Source: Chitinophaga pinensis
Lineage (GTDB): Bacteria; Bacteroidota; Bacteroidia; UKL13-3
Assembly: GCA_945873755.1 (NCBI GenBank)
Contig: CAMCEM010000020.1
Span: 1-32,367 of the forward strand
Direction: 5' to 3'
DNA length: 32,367 bases
Shown: positions 6,784-13,564 of the stretch, in pieces
How the letters are laid out: every line of letters starts with the position of its first letter
Numbering within the stretch: position 1 is the first letter of the stretch
The notes under the pieces: model-generated
The model's database searches: none
Told to the model about the DNA's origin: nothing
Seen by the model: only the letters and a program-made list of their open reading frames with translations
Made by a program: the position numbers and the translations under genes

Positions 6784-7811
6784 TGATAGTTTTAATATTT
6801 AAAGTTTTATTAATAATAATATTATTTGTAATTAGCTTAGGAGTGGCCGCTTATGCAACTTATGGCGAACGTAAAGTAGCAGCTTTTATGCAAGATAGAA
6901 TTGGACCCGATAGAGCAGGACCTTTTGGTATTTTACAACCCATTGCCGATGGAGTTAAACTTTTTGTTAAAGAAGAAATTATTCCAAATGTGTCTGATAA
7001 ACTGCTGTTTATTTTAGGTCCATGTATATTTATGATTACTGCTTTAATGACCAGTGCGGTAATTCCTTGGGGAACACCAATGGTGTATGAAGGCACAGTT
7101 TTAAAGTTACAAGTAGCTGATATAAATATTGGTATTTTATATGTGTTTGGAGTAGTAAGTTTAGGGGTATATGGCATTATGATTGGTGGTTGGGCAAGTA
7201 ATAACAAATTTGCTTTGTTGGGCGCGGTGCGTGCTTCAAGCCAAATGATTAGTTATGAGTTAGCCATGGGAATGTCGCTAATAGCGGTAATAATGATGAA
7301 CGGCTCATTGAGTTTAACTGATATAGTAGATCAACAAAAAGGATTGAATTGGAATATTTGGTATCAACCTTTAGGATTTATAATATTTTTAATATGTGCT
7401 TTTGCCGAATGTAACAGAACGCCATTTGATTTACCCGAATGCGAAACAGAATTAGTAGGTGGTTACCATACCGAATATTCATCAATGAAATTGGGCTTGT
7501 ACTTATTTGCTGAATACATTAATATGTTTATTTCAGGTGCAGTAATTTCGTGTTTGTATTTTGGTGGATATAATTTTCCTGGTTTAGAATATTTAAGCTC
7601 AGTTTTAAATCCTAATTTAGTAGCAGTAATTAGTTTTGGCGCATTGTTTACCAAAGCTTTGTTTTTTGTTTTCTTTTTTATGTGGATTAGATGGACAATA
7701 CCTCGTTTCCGCTACGATCAATTAATGAAACTAGGCTGGCAAATATTATTGCCTTTATCAATAGTAAATGTATTGTTAACTGGAGCAGGTTTAACAATAT
7801 TTAGTAAATAA
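6783..7811 (+). CDS. nuoH: NADH-quinone oxidoreductase subunit H
   Basis: NuoH is the membrane subunit that borders the quinone-binding chamber and connects it to the proton-pumping arm. The 342-residue protein is strongly hydrophobic, with about eight membrane segments. It carries the family blocks ERKVAAFMQDRIGPDRAGP (from about residue 22), GAVRASSQMISYELAMG, and CNRTPFDLPECETELVGGYH with the conserved acidic residues of the quinone funnel. Its ATG shares one base with the nuoG stop, implying coupled translation; no cassette has entered this junction. nuoI follows after a 135-nt gap that contains small repeats. Confidence 0.98.
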   Translation: MIVLIFKVLLIIILFVISLGVAAYATYGERKVAAFMQDRIGPDRAGPFGILQPIADGVKLFVKEEIIPNVSDKLLFILGPCIFMITALMTSAVIPWGTPMVYEGTVLKLQVADINIGILYVFGVVSLGVYGIMIGGWASNNKFALLGAVRASSQMISYELAMGMSLIAVIMMNGSLSLTDIVDQQKGLNWNIWYQPLGFIIFLICAFAECNRTPFDLPECETELVGGYHTEYSSMKLGLYLFAEYINMFISGAVISCLYFGGYNFPGLEYLSSVLNPNLVAVISFGALFTKALFFVFFFMWIRWTIPRFRYDQLMKLGWQILLPLSIVNVLLTGAGLTIFSK

Positions 7812-7818
7812 CTTTATT

Positions 7819-7867
7819 AAATTCGAATAACGAAATTTGAAATTCGAATAACAAAATTCGAATTTTT
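7819..7867. repeat. Short AT-rich direct repeat after nuoH
   Basis: AAATTCGAATAAC occurs twice about 22 nt apart and a third partial copy follows (AAAATTCGAATTTTT). Each contains the palindrome ATTCGAAT. It starts 7 nt after the nuoH stop; function unknown. Confidence 0.6.
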
Positions 7868-7911
7868 GTTCATAAATGTTAGGAATATCTCAATAAATTA
7901 AATAGGTAGAG

Positions 7912-7928
7912 ACGTTGTAATGCAACGT
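7912..7928. repeat. ACGTTG/CAACGT hairpin before nuoI
   Basis: ACGTTGTAATGCAACGT forms a 6-bp stem with a 5-nt loop. The loop contains an in-frame ATG for nuoI (7920), which I regard as accidental because homology to NuoI begins only at 7947-7950. As RNA it would sit about 20 nt before the chosen start. Confidence 0.55.
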
Positions 7929-7946
7929 TTACAAATAAAAAAAGAT

Positions 7947-8483
7947 ATGATGCAATTAACCAATAGATCAAAAGTAGTAAGTAATAAGGAAATGAGTTTT
8001 AAAGAAAAACTTTATATTCCAGCTATATTATCGGGAATGGGTGTTACGTTTAAGCACATGTTTAAAAAAAGTGTATCGCTTCGTTACCCTGAAGTTACGC
8101 GCGAGTTTAGCCCTGTGTACCGAGGAATGCACGTGCTAAAGCGCGATGAACAAGGTAGAGAAAATTGTACTGCATGTGGCTTATGTGCCGTAGCTTGCCC
8201 AGCCGAAGCCATAACTATGGATGCTGCGGAACGCAATAAAGGCGAAGAAAATTTGTACCGAGAAGAAAAGTATGCTGCTAAGTACGAAATAAATATGTTG
8301 CGTTGTATTTTTTGTGGGTTGTGTGAGGAAGCTTGCCCAAAAGATGCCATTTATTTAACCGATAGAATTGTACCAACTGAATATAAACGCAATAATTTTA
8401 TTTACGGAAAAGATGTATTGGTTGAGAAAATTGATGAAAGAATTGATATTACAAAACGTAAGAAAGAGTATACAATAGATTAG
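7947..8483 (+). CDS. nuoI: NADH-quinone oxidoreductase subunit I
   Basis: NuoI carries clusters N6a and N6b, which hand electrons on to NuoB near the quinone site. Two ferredoxin-type motifs are intact: C74, C77, C80, C84 (CTACGLCAVACPAEA) and C120, C123, C126, C130 (CIFCGLCEEACPKDA), counted from ATG 7947. I prefer 7947 over the more upstream in-frame ATG at 7920 because the latter lies in a repeat hairpin and adds nine residues without family resemblance. Length from 7947 is 178 residues. It is the last gene of the operon here: a strong terminator follows 37 nt after the stop and nuoJ is not found. Confidence 0.95.
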   Translation: MMQLTNRSKVVSNKEMSFKEKLYIPAILSGMGVTFKHMFKKSVSLRYPEVTREFSPVYRGMHVLKRDEQGRENCTACGLCAVACPAEAITMDAAERNKGEENLYREEKYAAKYEINMLRCIFCGLCEEACPKDAIYLTDRIVPTEYKRNNFIYGKDVLVEKIDERIDITKRKKEYTID

Positions 8484-8520
8484 TTAATTGGTTAATAAGG
8501 TTGATTGGTTAATTAATTAA

Positions 8521-8560
8521 AAAGCGGCTGTCTGAAAATAGACAGCCGCTTTCGTTTTTT
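8521..8560 (+). terminator. Intrinsic terminator of the nuo operon
   Basis: Perfect 13-bp stem AAAGCGGCTGTCT / AGACAGCCGCTTT with a 6-nt loop (GAAAAT), followed by CG and a run of six T. This is the clearest Rho-independent terminator in the window. Because the stem is symmetric with A-rich flank on the left, it could also stop leftward transcription. Confidence 0.92.
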
Positions 8561-8650
8561 GTCCTAGGTTGTTGGCTTATAGATATCTTCACTCACAAAC
8601 CGAATATAAGTGATTGGTGAGTGCGGATAGCTATCGGCAACCAACCACGG
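8561..8650. repeat. Palindromic element, copy 2
   Basis: Starts GTCCTAGGTTG and ends GGATAGCTATCGGC then AACCAACCACGG, matching the ends of the 5231-5303 element. The middle has a hairpin of CACTCAC-AA and TTGGTGAGTG. It begins directly after the nuo terminator T-run. Non-coding. Confidence 0.7.
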
Positions 8651-8656
8651 TAGCCA

Positions 8657-8690
8657 AGACCTGACAGGTTTTTAAAAACCTGTCAGGTCT
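8657..8690. repeat. Perfect 34-nt palindrome
   Basis: AGACCTGACAGGTTTTT followed by its exact 17-nt reverse complement, with no spacer. As single strand it gives a long hairpin. It sits between two copies of the dispersed inverted-repeat element and may itself have inserted there. Similar palindromes are, from memory, frequent in genomes of this phylum. Confidence 0.85.
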
Positions 8691-8694
8691 AACC

Positions 8695-8750
8695 GCACCA
8701 ACCGAATATATGTGATTGGTGAGTGCCGATGCTACGAACAAACCACGAAC
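8695..8750. repeat. Palindromic element, partial copy 3
   Basis: Shares GATTGGTGAGTGCCGAT and ACCACGAAC-type ends with the elements at 5231 and 8561 but lacks their left part. The spacing between the half-sites is altered (GATGCTACGAACAAACC). Confidence 0.6.
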
Positions 8751-8758
8751 AAAAATAA

Positions 8759-9079
8759 TTCAGAGGCAAAAGGAAATAATTCAGGGTCACTTACTAAATG
8801 TTTCAAAGGCATAAGGAAATCATTAAGGGCCAAGAAGAAATGATTCAATGTCACTTACTAAAAGGTTCAGAGGCAAAAGTAAATCATTCAGGGTTGCTTA
8901 CTAAAAGGTTCAGAGGCAAAAGGAAATCAATCATGGTCATGAAGAAATGATTCAAGGTCATATACTAAATAGTTCATTGGCATAAGCAAATCATTCAGGG
9001 TTGCTTACTAAAAGGTATAGAGGCAAAAGGAAATCATTCAAGGTCATGAAGAAATGATTCATGATTTCTTACTAAATGG
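8759..9079. repeat. Higher-order tandem repeat, 3 x 107 nt
   Basis: Six related units alternate strictly in length: 43 nt (8759, 8866, 8973) and 64 nt (8802, 8909, 9016). The repeat is therefore 3 x 107 nt, 321 nt in all, with no indels in unit length. Each unit starts with a TTCAGAGGCAAAAGGAAAT-type segment and ends CTTACTAAAWGG. The long unit contains an extra 21 nt. AATCATT and AATGATT in the long unit can pair as a 7-bp stem. Neither 43, 64 nor 107 is divisible by three and stops occur in all frames, so it is non-coding. It lies between the nuo terminator and the 3' end of the leftward radical SAM gene. Confidence 0.88.
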
Positions 9080-9101
9080 TTTTAATATATACTTTTTTCC
9101 T

Positions 9102-10766
9102 TTAAACAAATACTCCTATTGAATGGCAAATAACTGCTGGTTTGGTAACGCCATTGTATTGAAAAATAAGGTTAAAATTTCCTGTTTCAATTGTTTTAGT
9201 TTGTTGCCATGCATCAAAGTTAAAGTTGATTGGAATAATAATAAACCTAAATTTATGGTGATTTAAATGCAATTGAGTAATTAAATCCGTTTTTTCTGTT
9301 CGTTCTATTTCTTCAATAAATAAAGTTTTGGGTTTAATATTGGCTTGCAAATAATAATCAATGGCTATGAGTTGCGGTAAAGTTGAATCGTTTGCATAAT
9401 TGATTTTTGCAAACTCATTTATTATTGTAAAAATATCGGTAAGCGAATGTTTATGAAAATTACTTTTGGTTATAAAATAATTGCCTAAGCCTAAAAGGAA
9501 ATCGAAAATGCTGTAGTGTAATGCTATATATTTTAGCGTATTAAGCGCTCGACCTTTGTTCCAATATATTTCTAAGGCTTCCTCTAAATAGGTAATTTGT
9601 AAAAGTTCGTTTTCAGTCAAATACTTGCTTTTTATAATTTGATAGGGGGGAAGTAGATCAAAAACATACTCATGTTCCTTATACTTTTGGCGCATGGGAG
9701 TACCTTTTAAAAACTTTAAAAAACCCAATTGTAACTCGGGTGGAAATAGTTTAAACACTTCTTCAATGCTGTATTTTATATCGTTCCAATAATCTAAAGG
9801 CAAGCCAACAATTAGGTCCAAGTGCATTTCTATTTTATCATCTAGTTTTTTTATTACAGCACTGGTTTTATCAAAATTTTGCTTGCGGCTTACTTGTAAA
9901 TTGGCTTGTTGGTTTACGGTTTGTATGCCTATTTCAAACCTAAATAATCCTTTAGGAACTTTTTGTTGAATAAATGCAACAATATCGGGGTGTACAATAT
10001 CAGCAGTAATTTCGAATTGAAACACATTGTTTGGTTTGTGGTTAGCCAAAATAAACTCAAACATATCGATGGTAAAATCTTTTTTTACATTAAAAGTTCT
10101 ATCTAAAAACTTAATTACTCGCCCATGTTCCATTAAGTAAAGTAAGTTGGCTTTTATGTCGGCTATTGGTAAGGTGCGCACTTTATTATCTAAACTGGCT
10201 AGGCAAAACTCGCATTTATAAGGGCAGCCTCGGCTGGTTTCTACATAACAAACTTTGTTGTAAAGGTCTTCGGGTTTATCGTTTATGTATGGATTAAAAT
10301 TGGTGTAATTAACTAATTCGAACATGGGTGCAGGTAAATTTTCCTTCACCTTATCGTTGGTTTTAAAAACCAAATTTGGCACGTTTTCAATGTTTGGATA
10401 ATTATCTAAAAACAATTTAAAAGGCGTTTCACCTTCACCTGTAATGATGTAATCAACTTCGGGTAAATTTATAATATCGTGGTATTCGTAACTTACTTCT
10501 GGTCCGCCAAGCAATATTTTAGTATTTGGATTTAATGCTTTAATTAACCGAGCCACAGCCAAAGTTTGAGTAATATTCCATATATAGCAACTAAAGGCCA
10601 CTACATCAAAATCTTTACAAAACTCCGCAATTCCTTCTTTCGATTCTTTAATGGTAAACTCTTTCCATTCCAATCCTTTATTGTCTTTATTCAATTCATA
10701 TAACAACCTAATGGCTAAATTTATATGAATGTATTTGGCATTAAGCGTAGTTAGTAATGTGCGCAT
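9102..10766 (-). CDS. B12-binding radical SAM protein (DUF4080-type)
   Basis: A 554-residue protein with an N-terminal cobalamin-binding-like Rossmann domain (about 1-130, including ILLGGPEVSYE) and a radical SAM core. The [4Fe-4S] ligands are C181, C185 and C188 in SRGCPYKCEFC. The region after about residue 380 resembles the DUF4080 C-terminal domain that accompanies such proteins. The cluster would cleave S-adenosylmethionine to start radical chemistry; the substrate is unknown. I do not see a full DxHxxG cobalamin motif, so B12 binding itself is uncertain. The ATG at 10766 lies directly behind a CTAAGAACTA-type leader repeat. It is downstream of yggS in the same orientation. Confidence 0.88.
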   Translation of the reverse strand: MRTLLTTLNAKYIHINLAIRLLYELNKDNKGLEWKEFTIKESKEGIAEFCKDFDVVAFSCYIWNITQTLAVARLIKALNPNTKILLGGPEVSYEYHDIINLPEVDYIITGEGETPFKLFLDNYPNIENVPNLVFKTNDKVKENLPAPMFELVNYTNFNPYINDKPEDLYNKVCYVETSRGCPYKCEFCLASLDNKVRTLPIADIKANLLYLMEHGRVIKFLDRTFNVKKDFTIDMFEFILANHKPNNVFQFEITADIVHPDIVAFIQQKVPKGLFRFEIGIQTVNQQANLQVSRKQNFDKTSAVIKKLDDKIEMHLDLIVGLPLDYWNDIKYSIEEVFKLFPPELQLGFLKFLKGTPMRQKYKEHEYVFDLLPPYQIIKSKYLTENELLQITYLEEALEIYWNKGRALNTLKYIALHYSIFDFLLGLGNYFITKSNFHKHSLTDIFTIINEFAKINYANDSTLPQLIAIDYYLQANIKPKTLFIEEIERTEKTDLITQLHLNHHKFRFIIIPINFNFDAWQQTKTIETGNFNLIFQYNGVTKPAVICHSIGVFV

Positions 10767-10769
10767 TTT

Positions 10770-10810
10770 TAGTTCTTAGTTTGTAGTACTTAGTACTTAG
10801 TTTGTAGTAC
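10770..10810 (-). repeat. CTAAGTACTA-type leader repeat before radical SAM gene
   Basis: Read on the minus strand this is a run of GTACTA, CAAACTAAGTACTAAG and CAAACTAAGAACTA units ending AAAA-ATG. The same kind of sequence precedes yraN at 16264-16311. It contains no Shine-Dalgarno core. Confidence 0.6.
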
Positions 10811-10849
10811 TTTCACGCCTTGCGTGATTTAGTAGTAAATCAATTAAGT

Positions 10850-10937
10850 AATTTAACAATTCAACAATTTAACAATTCAACAATTTAACAATTCAACAAA
10901 TTAATAATTCAACAATTCAACAATTAAGCAATTCAAC
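10850..10937. repeat. AATTCAAC octamer array, 11 copies
   Basis: Eleven 8-nt units without indels, mostly AATTCAAC and AATTTAAC in alternation (variants AAATTAAT and AATTAAGC). It lies 27 nt downstream of the yggS stop. The same octamer family, in the opposite orientation, forms the array at 17622-17765, and a four-unit copy lies at 19194. Confidence 0.8.
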
Positions 10938-10964
10938 ATCCAAAATTCAAAATTCAACATTCTT

Positions 10965-11627
10965 TTACCTGCTGCCAAATATATTACTTCCAACCCTAAT
11001 CATGGTGCTTCCTTCTTTTATGGCAATTTCATAATCGCTACTCATACCAATTGATAATTCGTTAAACGAAACTTGATTTTTAAAATAACCCAATTTTACT
11101 TGGTCAAACAATTTTTTTAATCCAGCAAATTCATTCGCTATTTTTTCTTCGTTTTCGGTAAAAGTAGCCATTCCCATTAATCCAACAATTGCTATGTTTG
11201 GGTAATCATTGCTAATGTAATTATCAATTATTTTTAATAAATCATTTTGGTCTAAACCAAATTTAGTTTCTTCATCTGCAATGCTTATTTGCAAAAGCAC
11301 TTTTTGAATTTTATTAATCTTACTAGCTTGTTTGTTTACTTCCAACAATAAACTTTCACTATCAATAGAATGAATAAGGTGTACAAACGGAATAATGTAT
11401 TTTACTTTATTGCTTTGCAAATGGCCAATTAGGTGCCATTCAATGTCTTTTGGCAATTGTTCATACTTGCTTACCAGCTCTTGTACTTTATTTTCGCCAA
11501 ATGCTTTTTGTCCACTATTATAAGCCTCCAAAATACTTTCAACGGGTTTAGTTTTGCTTACCGCAATTAATTTAATATTTTGGCTTAGTTGTTGTTTTAA
11601 TTTTTCGATATTCGCAGCTATACTCAT
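10965..11627 (-). CDS. yggS: YggS-family PLP-binding protein
   Basis: Single-domain alanine-racemase-like protein (PLPBP/YggS family) that binds pyridoxal phosphate and helps keep PLP and amino/keto acid pools balanced; it has no firmly known enzymatic reaction. The PLP lysine is K25 in LIAVSKTKP. Other family blocks are FGENKVQEL, WHLIGHLQSNK, KFGLD, GLMGMA, LSIGMSSDYEIAI and MIRVGSNIFG near the end. Length 220 residues, normal. The ATG is 25 residues ahead of the lysine, as expected. Its start codon is only one base from the start codon of the divergent DUF4296 gene, so its promoter must lie within that gene. Confidence 0.95.
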   Translation of the reverse strand: MSIAANIEKLKQQLSQNIKLIAVSKTKPVESILEAYNSGQKAFGENKVQELVSKYEQLPKDIEWHLIGHLQSNKVKYIIPFVHLIHSIDSESLLLEVNKQASKINKIQKVLLQISIADEETKFGLDQNDLLKIIDNYISNDYPNIAIVGLMGMATFTENEEKIANEFAGLKKLFDQVKLGYFKNQVSFNELSIGMSSDYEIAIKEGSTMIRVGSNIFGSR

Positions 11628-11628
11628 T

Positions 11629-11976
11629 ATGATAAAATCAGTTTACAAATATGCAACAATTGCTTTAGTTATTACTACCATTGCTTGCAGTAACAACAAT
11701 AATTTAAAACCAAACCCATTTTTTGATAGAAAAAAGATGGGAGATATAATGACAGACATACAAATAGCTGAAGCAGGAGTTAACCAACAAGGTTTTGCCA
11801 CTGATAGTTTAAACAAAGTTATGAATTGGCATTATAATTTTATTTATAAAAAATACAACATAACCGAAAAAGATTTTAAAAATAATTACGATTATTATTT
11901 ACAAGAACCTGCAGATTTGGATAGCGTGTATGTTGATGTATTGAATAATATTACAAAAATTAGGTTGGATAAATAA
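11629..11976 (+). CDS. DUF4296 lipoprotein
   Basis: A 115-residue putative lipoprotein. Residues 1-19 form a signal sequence ending TTIAC, with C20 as the lipidated cysteine, followed by an asparagine-rich linker. The block KKMGDIMTDIQIAEAGVNQQ matches the conserved start of DUF4296, a domain known from this phylum and of unknown function. The start is ATG 11629. A longer in-frame reading from 11554 would run through the start of yggS on the other strand and lacks family resemblance. It is divergent from yggS with one base between the start codons; no separate promoter region exists. Expected location: outer-membrane or periplasmic face. Confidence 0.85.
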   Translation: MIKSVYKYATIALVITTIACSNNNNLKPNPFFDRKKMGDIMTDIQIAEAGVNQQGFATDSLNKVMNWHYNFIYKKYNITEKDFKNNYDYYLQEPADLDSVYVDVLNNITKIRLDK

Positions 11977-12068
11977 AAGGTTTTGTGTACGAAAGTTTAT
12001 ACCAAGCTAGTGCTGTTTTGCAAACCGCACCTAACTACCATAAGCATTTGTAATGCGTAAGATATAAA

Positions 12069-12164
12069 TGCCAATTAATACATTTGCTATGTTAAAAGTT
12101 ATTGGCATGAAAAAAACGGATTGCAAATCCTTATAATATATAGTTCGGATTGTAAATCACGAAC
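12069..12164. repeat. Cluster of intergenic hairpins between convergent genes
   Basis: Three self-complementary pieces follow each other: TGCCAATTA...TTATTGGCA (12069-12107), GGATTGCAAATCC (12118-12130) and GTTCGGATTGTAAATCACGAAC (12143-12164). They lie between the 3' ends of the DUF4296 gene (+) and the DUF2490 gene (-). They could end transcription from both sides, but none has a classic T-tract. The rest of 11977-12180 shows no gene. Confidence 0.6.
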
Positions 12165-12180
12165 TGGCTGGTTATTATAT

Positions 12181-12902
12181 TTAATTATCTTTTATGTCAG
12201 TATCTATAGAATTGTTTGGTGATATTTTTCTAAACAATTCAATAAAAAAACCAATTTGCAAAAAGTCGCGACCCGTTTCGTCATTTATTTTGTAATCGAA
12301 CTGATGCAAATATCCTACTTGCAATGTTGTTGTCTTTGATGGTTTGTAGTTCATTGCAATTAACATTCTATTTCTTTCAAAATAAGGTTCATTGTCGGTA
12401 AAAAAATTTCATTGCTCGCACTTATTTGAAAGGGTTTATATTCATTTCTTACTTTTCCCAAAGGGCAAGAAATACCAAGTCTGTAGCGAAAACGGTTGCG
12501 ATAGCCATTGCTTGTAAACCTTAATTCTGTTCGGTAGCGTTGTTCTATTTTTAACTTACCTATTGATTGAAAAAGAATTATCTGTGGCCAAATTCTAAAT
12601 TCGTTGTTGTTTTTAGGTAAAACAAAATTACCACCTTCTTTATAGGTTTGGTAACTGCCTGCTCCCAAAGTTAACTTAACGTTTTTATGAATTTTATAAT
12701 TAGCTCCTCCTTTATATTCGTAATAATGAAAGTTGTTATAAAAAATTAATGAGCGCAATTGTGCTTCGCCAAAAAAACTTAATTTTTCATTTTGGTTATA
12801 TTTTAAATTCAAAATATTCCAACTACCCAAGTCAAAATTTTGAGCATAAATAGTATTTATTGAAAAGTAAAATGTAAATGATGCTAGCATTAATTTCCTC
12901 AT
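12181..12902 (-). pseudogene. DUF2490 outer-membrane protein gene, frameshifted
   Basis: The first 180-residue frame (start 12902) has a signal peptide ending INTIYAQ and beta-strand-rich sequence typical of DUF2490 (NEKLSFFGEAQLRS, RYRTELRF, NRFRYRLG, SASNEIF). It goes out of frame at a run of seven A (12400-12406 on +). Adding one base restores EIFFTDNEPYFERNRMLIAM and joins it to the downstream frame with LQVGYLHQFDYKIN, the normal family C-terminus, giving 240 residues. As written the gene makes a truncated product with an abnormal tail. Possible explanations are a real mutation, slippage-based switching, or a sequencing error. Last gene of a four-gene minus-strand operon; its start overlaps the previous stop by 4 nt. 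Confidence 0.85.
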
Positions 12903-13087
12903 ATAATTGGCTCTTTGGATTGTTCTTTATTTAATGAAACTAAAAATGAATTATTGAAAAAATGAGAATTGGTTACAGTAATTATTTCATCAGCTACAGT
13001 TTTAAAGTGAACAAAAAAGGAGTCCACTTCGGTTACTTTTCTTTCAAAATTATAAACTTTGTGTAATACTTTTAAATTGACACCCAT
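12899..13087 (-). CDS. Small protein of unknown function (62 aa)
   Basis: A soluble 62-residue protein (MGVNLKVLHKVYNFERKV...). I do not recognise the family, and no membrane segment or catalytic motif is visible. Support for its being real comes from its position: it starts 1 nt after the stop of the upstream 65-residue gene, and its stop overlaps the DUF2490 start as ATGA. That is the packing of translationally coupled genes. A regulatory or accessory role for the neighbouring membrane proteins would be a guess. Confidence 0.6.
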   Translation of the reverse strand: MGVNLKVLHKVYNFERKVTEVDSFFVHFKTVADEIITVTNSHFFNNSFLVSLNKEQSKEPII

Positions 13088-13088
13088 T

Positions 13089-13286
13089 TTACTTGTTGAT
13101 TAAAAAAAATAAAATACTGTAAGTAATATTTGAAAGTAATGACCATTGTGAAAAAAATGCAATACCAATAGCAGTTAAAATTGTACTAGCAAATAGTGCA
13201 ATTTCATTTTGCTTAAAACCCCAAACTCCTGTTAAAAGTATAATTGCAGTTACTGTTGTAAATAGCTGAACTGATCTAATTGCCAT
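13089..13286 (-). CDS. Small membrane protein, two TM segments (65 aa)
   Basis: A 65-residue hydrophobic protein with two predicted membrane segments, roughly residues 8-24 (LFTTVTAIILLTGVWGF) and 29-62 (ALFASTILTAIGIAFF and following). Family unknown. It starts with ATG and is preceded by a purine-rich AAAGGAG...GGAG ribosome-binding sequence, uncommon among its neighbours. It lies 17 nt after the 37-residue gene and 1 nt before the 62-residue gene, clearly in one operon with them. Confidence 0.65.
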   Translation of the reverse strand: MAIRSVQLFTTVTAIILLTGVWGFKQNEIALFASTILTAIGIAFFSQWSLLSNITYSILFFLINK

Positions 13287-13290
13287 TTTT

Positions 13291-13303
13291 CTCCTACTCC
13301 TTT
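13291..13303 (-). promoter_or_regulatory. Shine-Dalgarno-like site before the 65-aa gene
   Basis: On the minus strand AAAGGAGTAGGAG lies 4 nt before the ATG at 13286, with two GGAG cores. Good Shine-Dalgarno matches are scarce elsewhere in this window, so this supports real translation of the short gene. Confidence 0.5.
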
Positions 13304-13417
13304 CTAATTTAGTTTTTTTGAGAAAATATTAATCACTGTTTTAAATATAAAATACATAATAACATAACTAGCTAATATTTTTATGGTTTCTAAAATTTGA
13401 ATGTTAAGTCCGCTCAT
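13304..13417 (-). CDS. Very small membrane protein (37 aa)
   Basis: A frame beginning ATG at 13417 encodes MSGLNIQILETIKILASYVI and a further hydrophobic stretch ending in a basic tail SKKLN: 37 residues with a single membrane segment. It is the likely first gene of the operon with the 65- and 62-residue proteins and DUF2490. A TAnnTTTG promoter candidate lies about 75 nt upstream. No family is recognised; it is too short for certainty, but the operon position and membrane character support it. Similarity to KdpF was considered and not supported. Confidence 0.5.
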   Translation of the reverse strand: MSGLNIQILETIKILASYVIMYFIFKTVINIFSKKLN

Positions 13418-13493
13418 AGATTATTTATTGATATGTTTGATTTTCTTACTACAATACAACCTTCAATATTGTTTAGTTTGGGTTTCATTCAAA

Positions 13494-13501
13494 CAAATAT
13501 A
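13494..13501 (-). promoter_or_regulatory. Candidate promoter -7 box (TATATTTG)
   Basis: Read on the minus strand, TATATTTG fits the TAnnTTTG -7 consensus of this phylum, about 75 nt before the 37-residue gene. A TTTG that could act as the -33 box lies at 13526-13529, but the spacing of 24 nt is longer than usual. Confidence 0.35.
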
Positions 13502-13536
13502 AAGTTATTAGCCCGAAATTTATATCAAATTTTTTA

Positions 13537-13544
13537 TACATTTG
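13537..13544 (+). promoter_or_regulatory. Candidate promoter -7 box (TACATTTG)
   Basis: TACATTTG fits the TAnnTTTG consensus and lies 20 nt before the L,D-transpeptidase ATG. No clear TTTG is seen at -33, so this is only a candidate. Confidence 0.35.
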
Positions 13545-13564
13545 ATTATTAAAATCGTAATGAT

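Noticed and set aside
8759-9079. CRISPR array
   Set aside because: The units are tandem copies of one another with no unique spacers, the alternating 43/64-nt structure does not fit direct repeats, and no cas genes are present.
11554-11628. N-terminal extension of the DUF4296 gene
   Set aside because: It would run antisense through the conserved start of yggS. The lipoprotein signal begins at ATG 11629 with the cysteine at the expected distance.
13304-13417. kdpF-like gene implying a potassium-transport operon
   Set aside because: The 37-aa sequence does not match KdpF and no kdpABC genes are near; only its small size and single membrane segment are similar.
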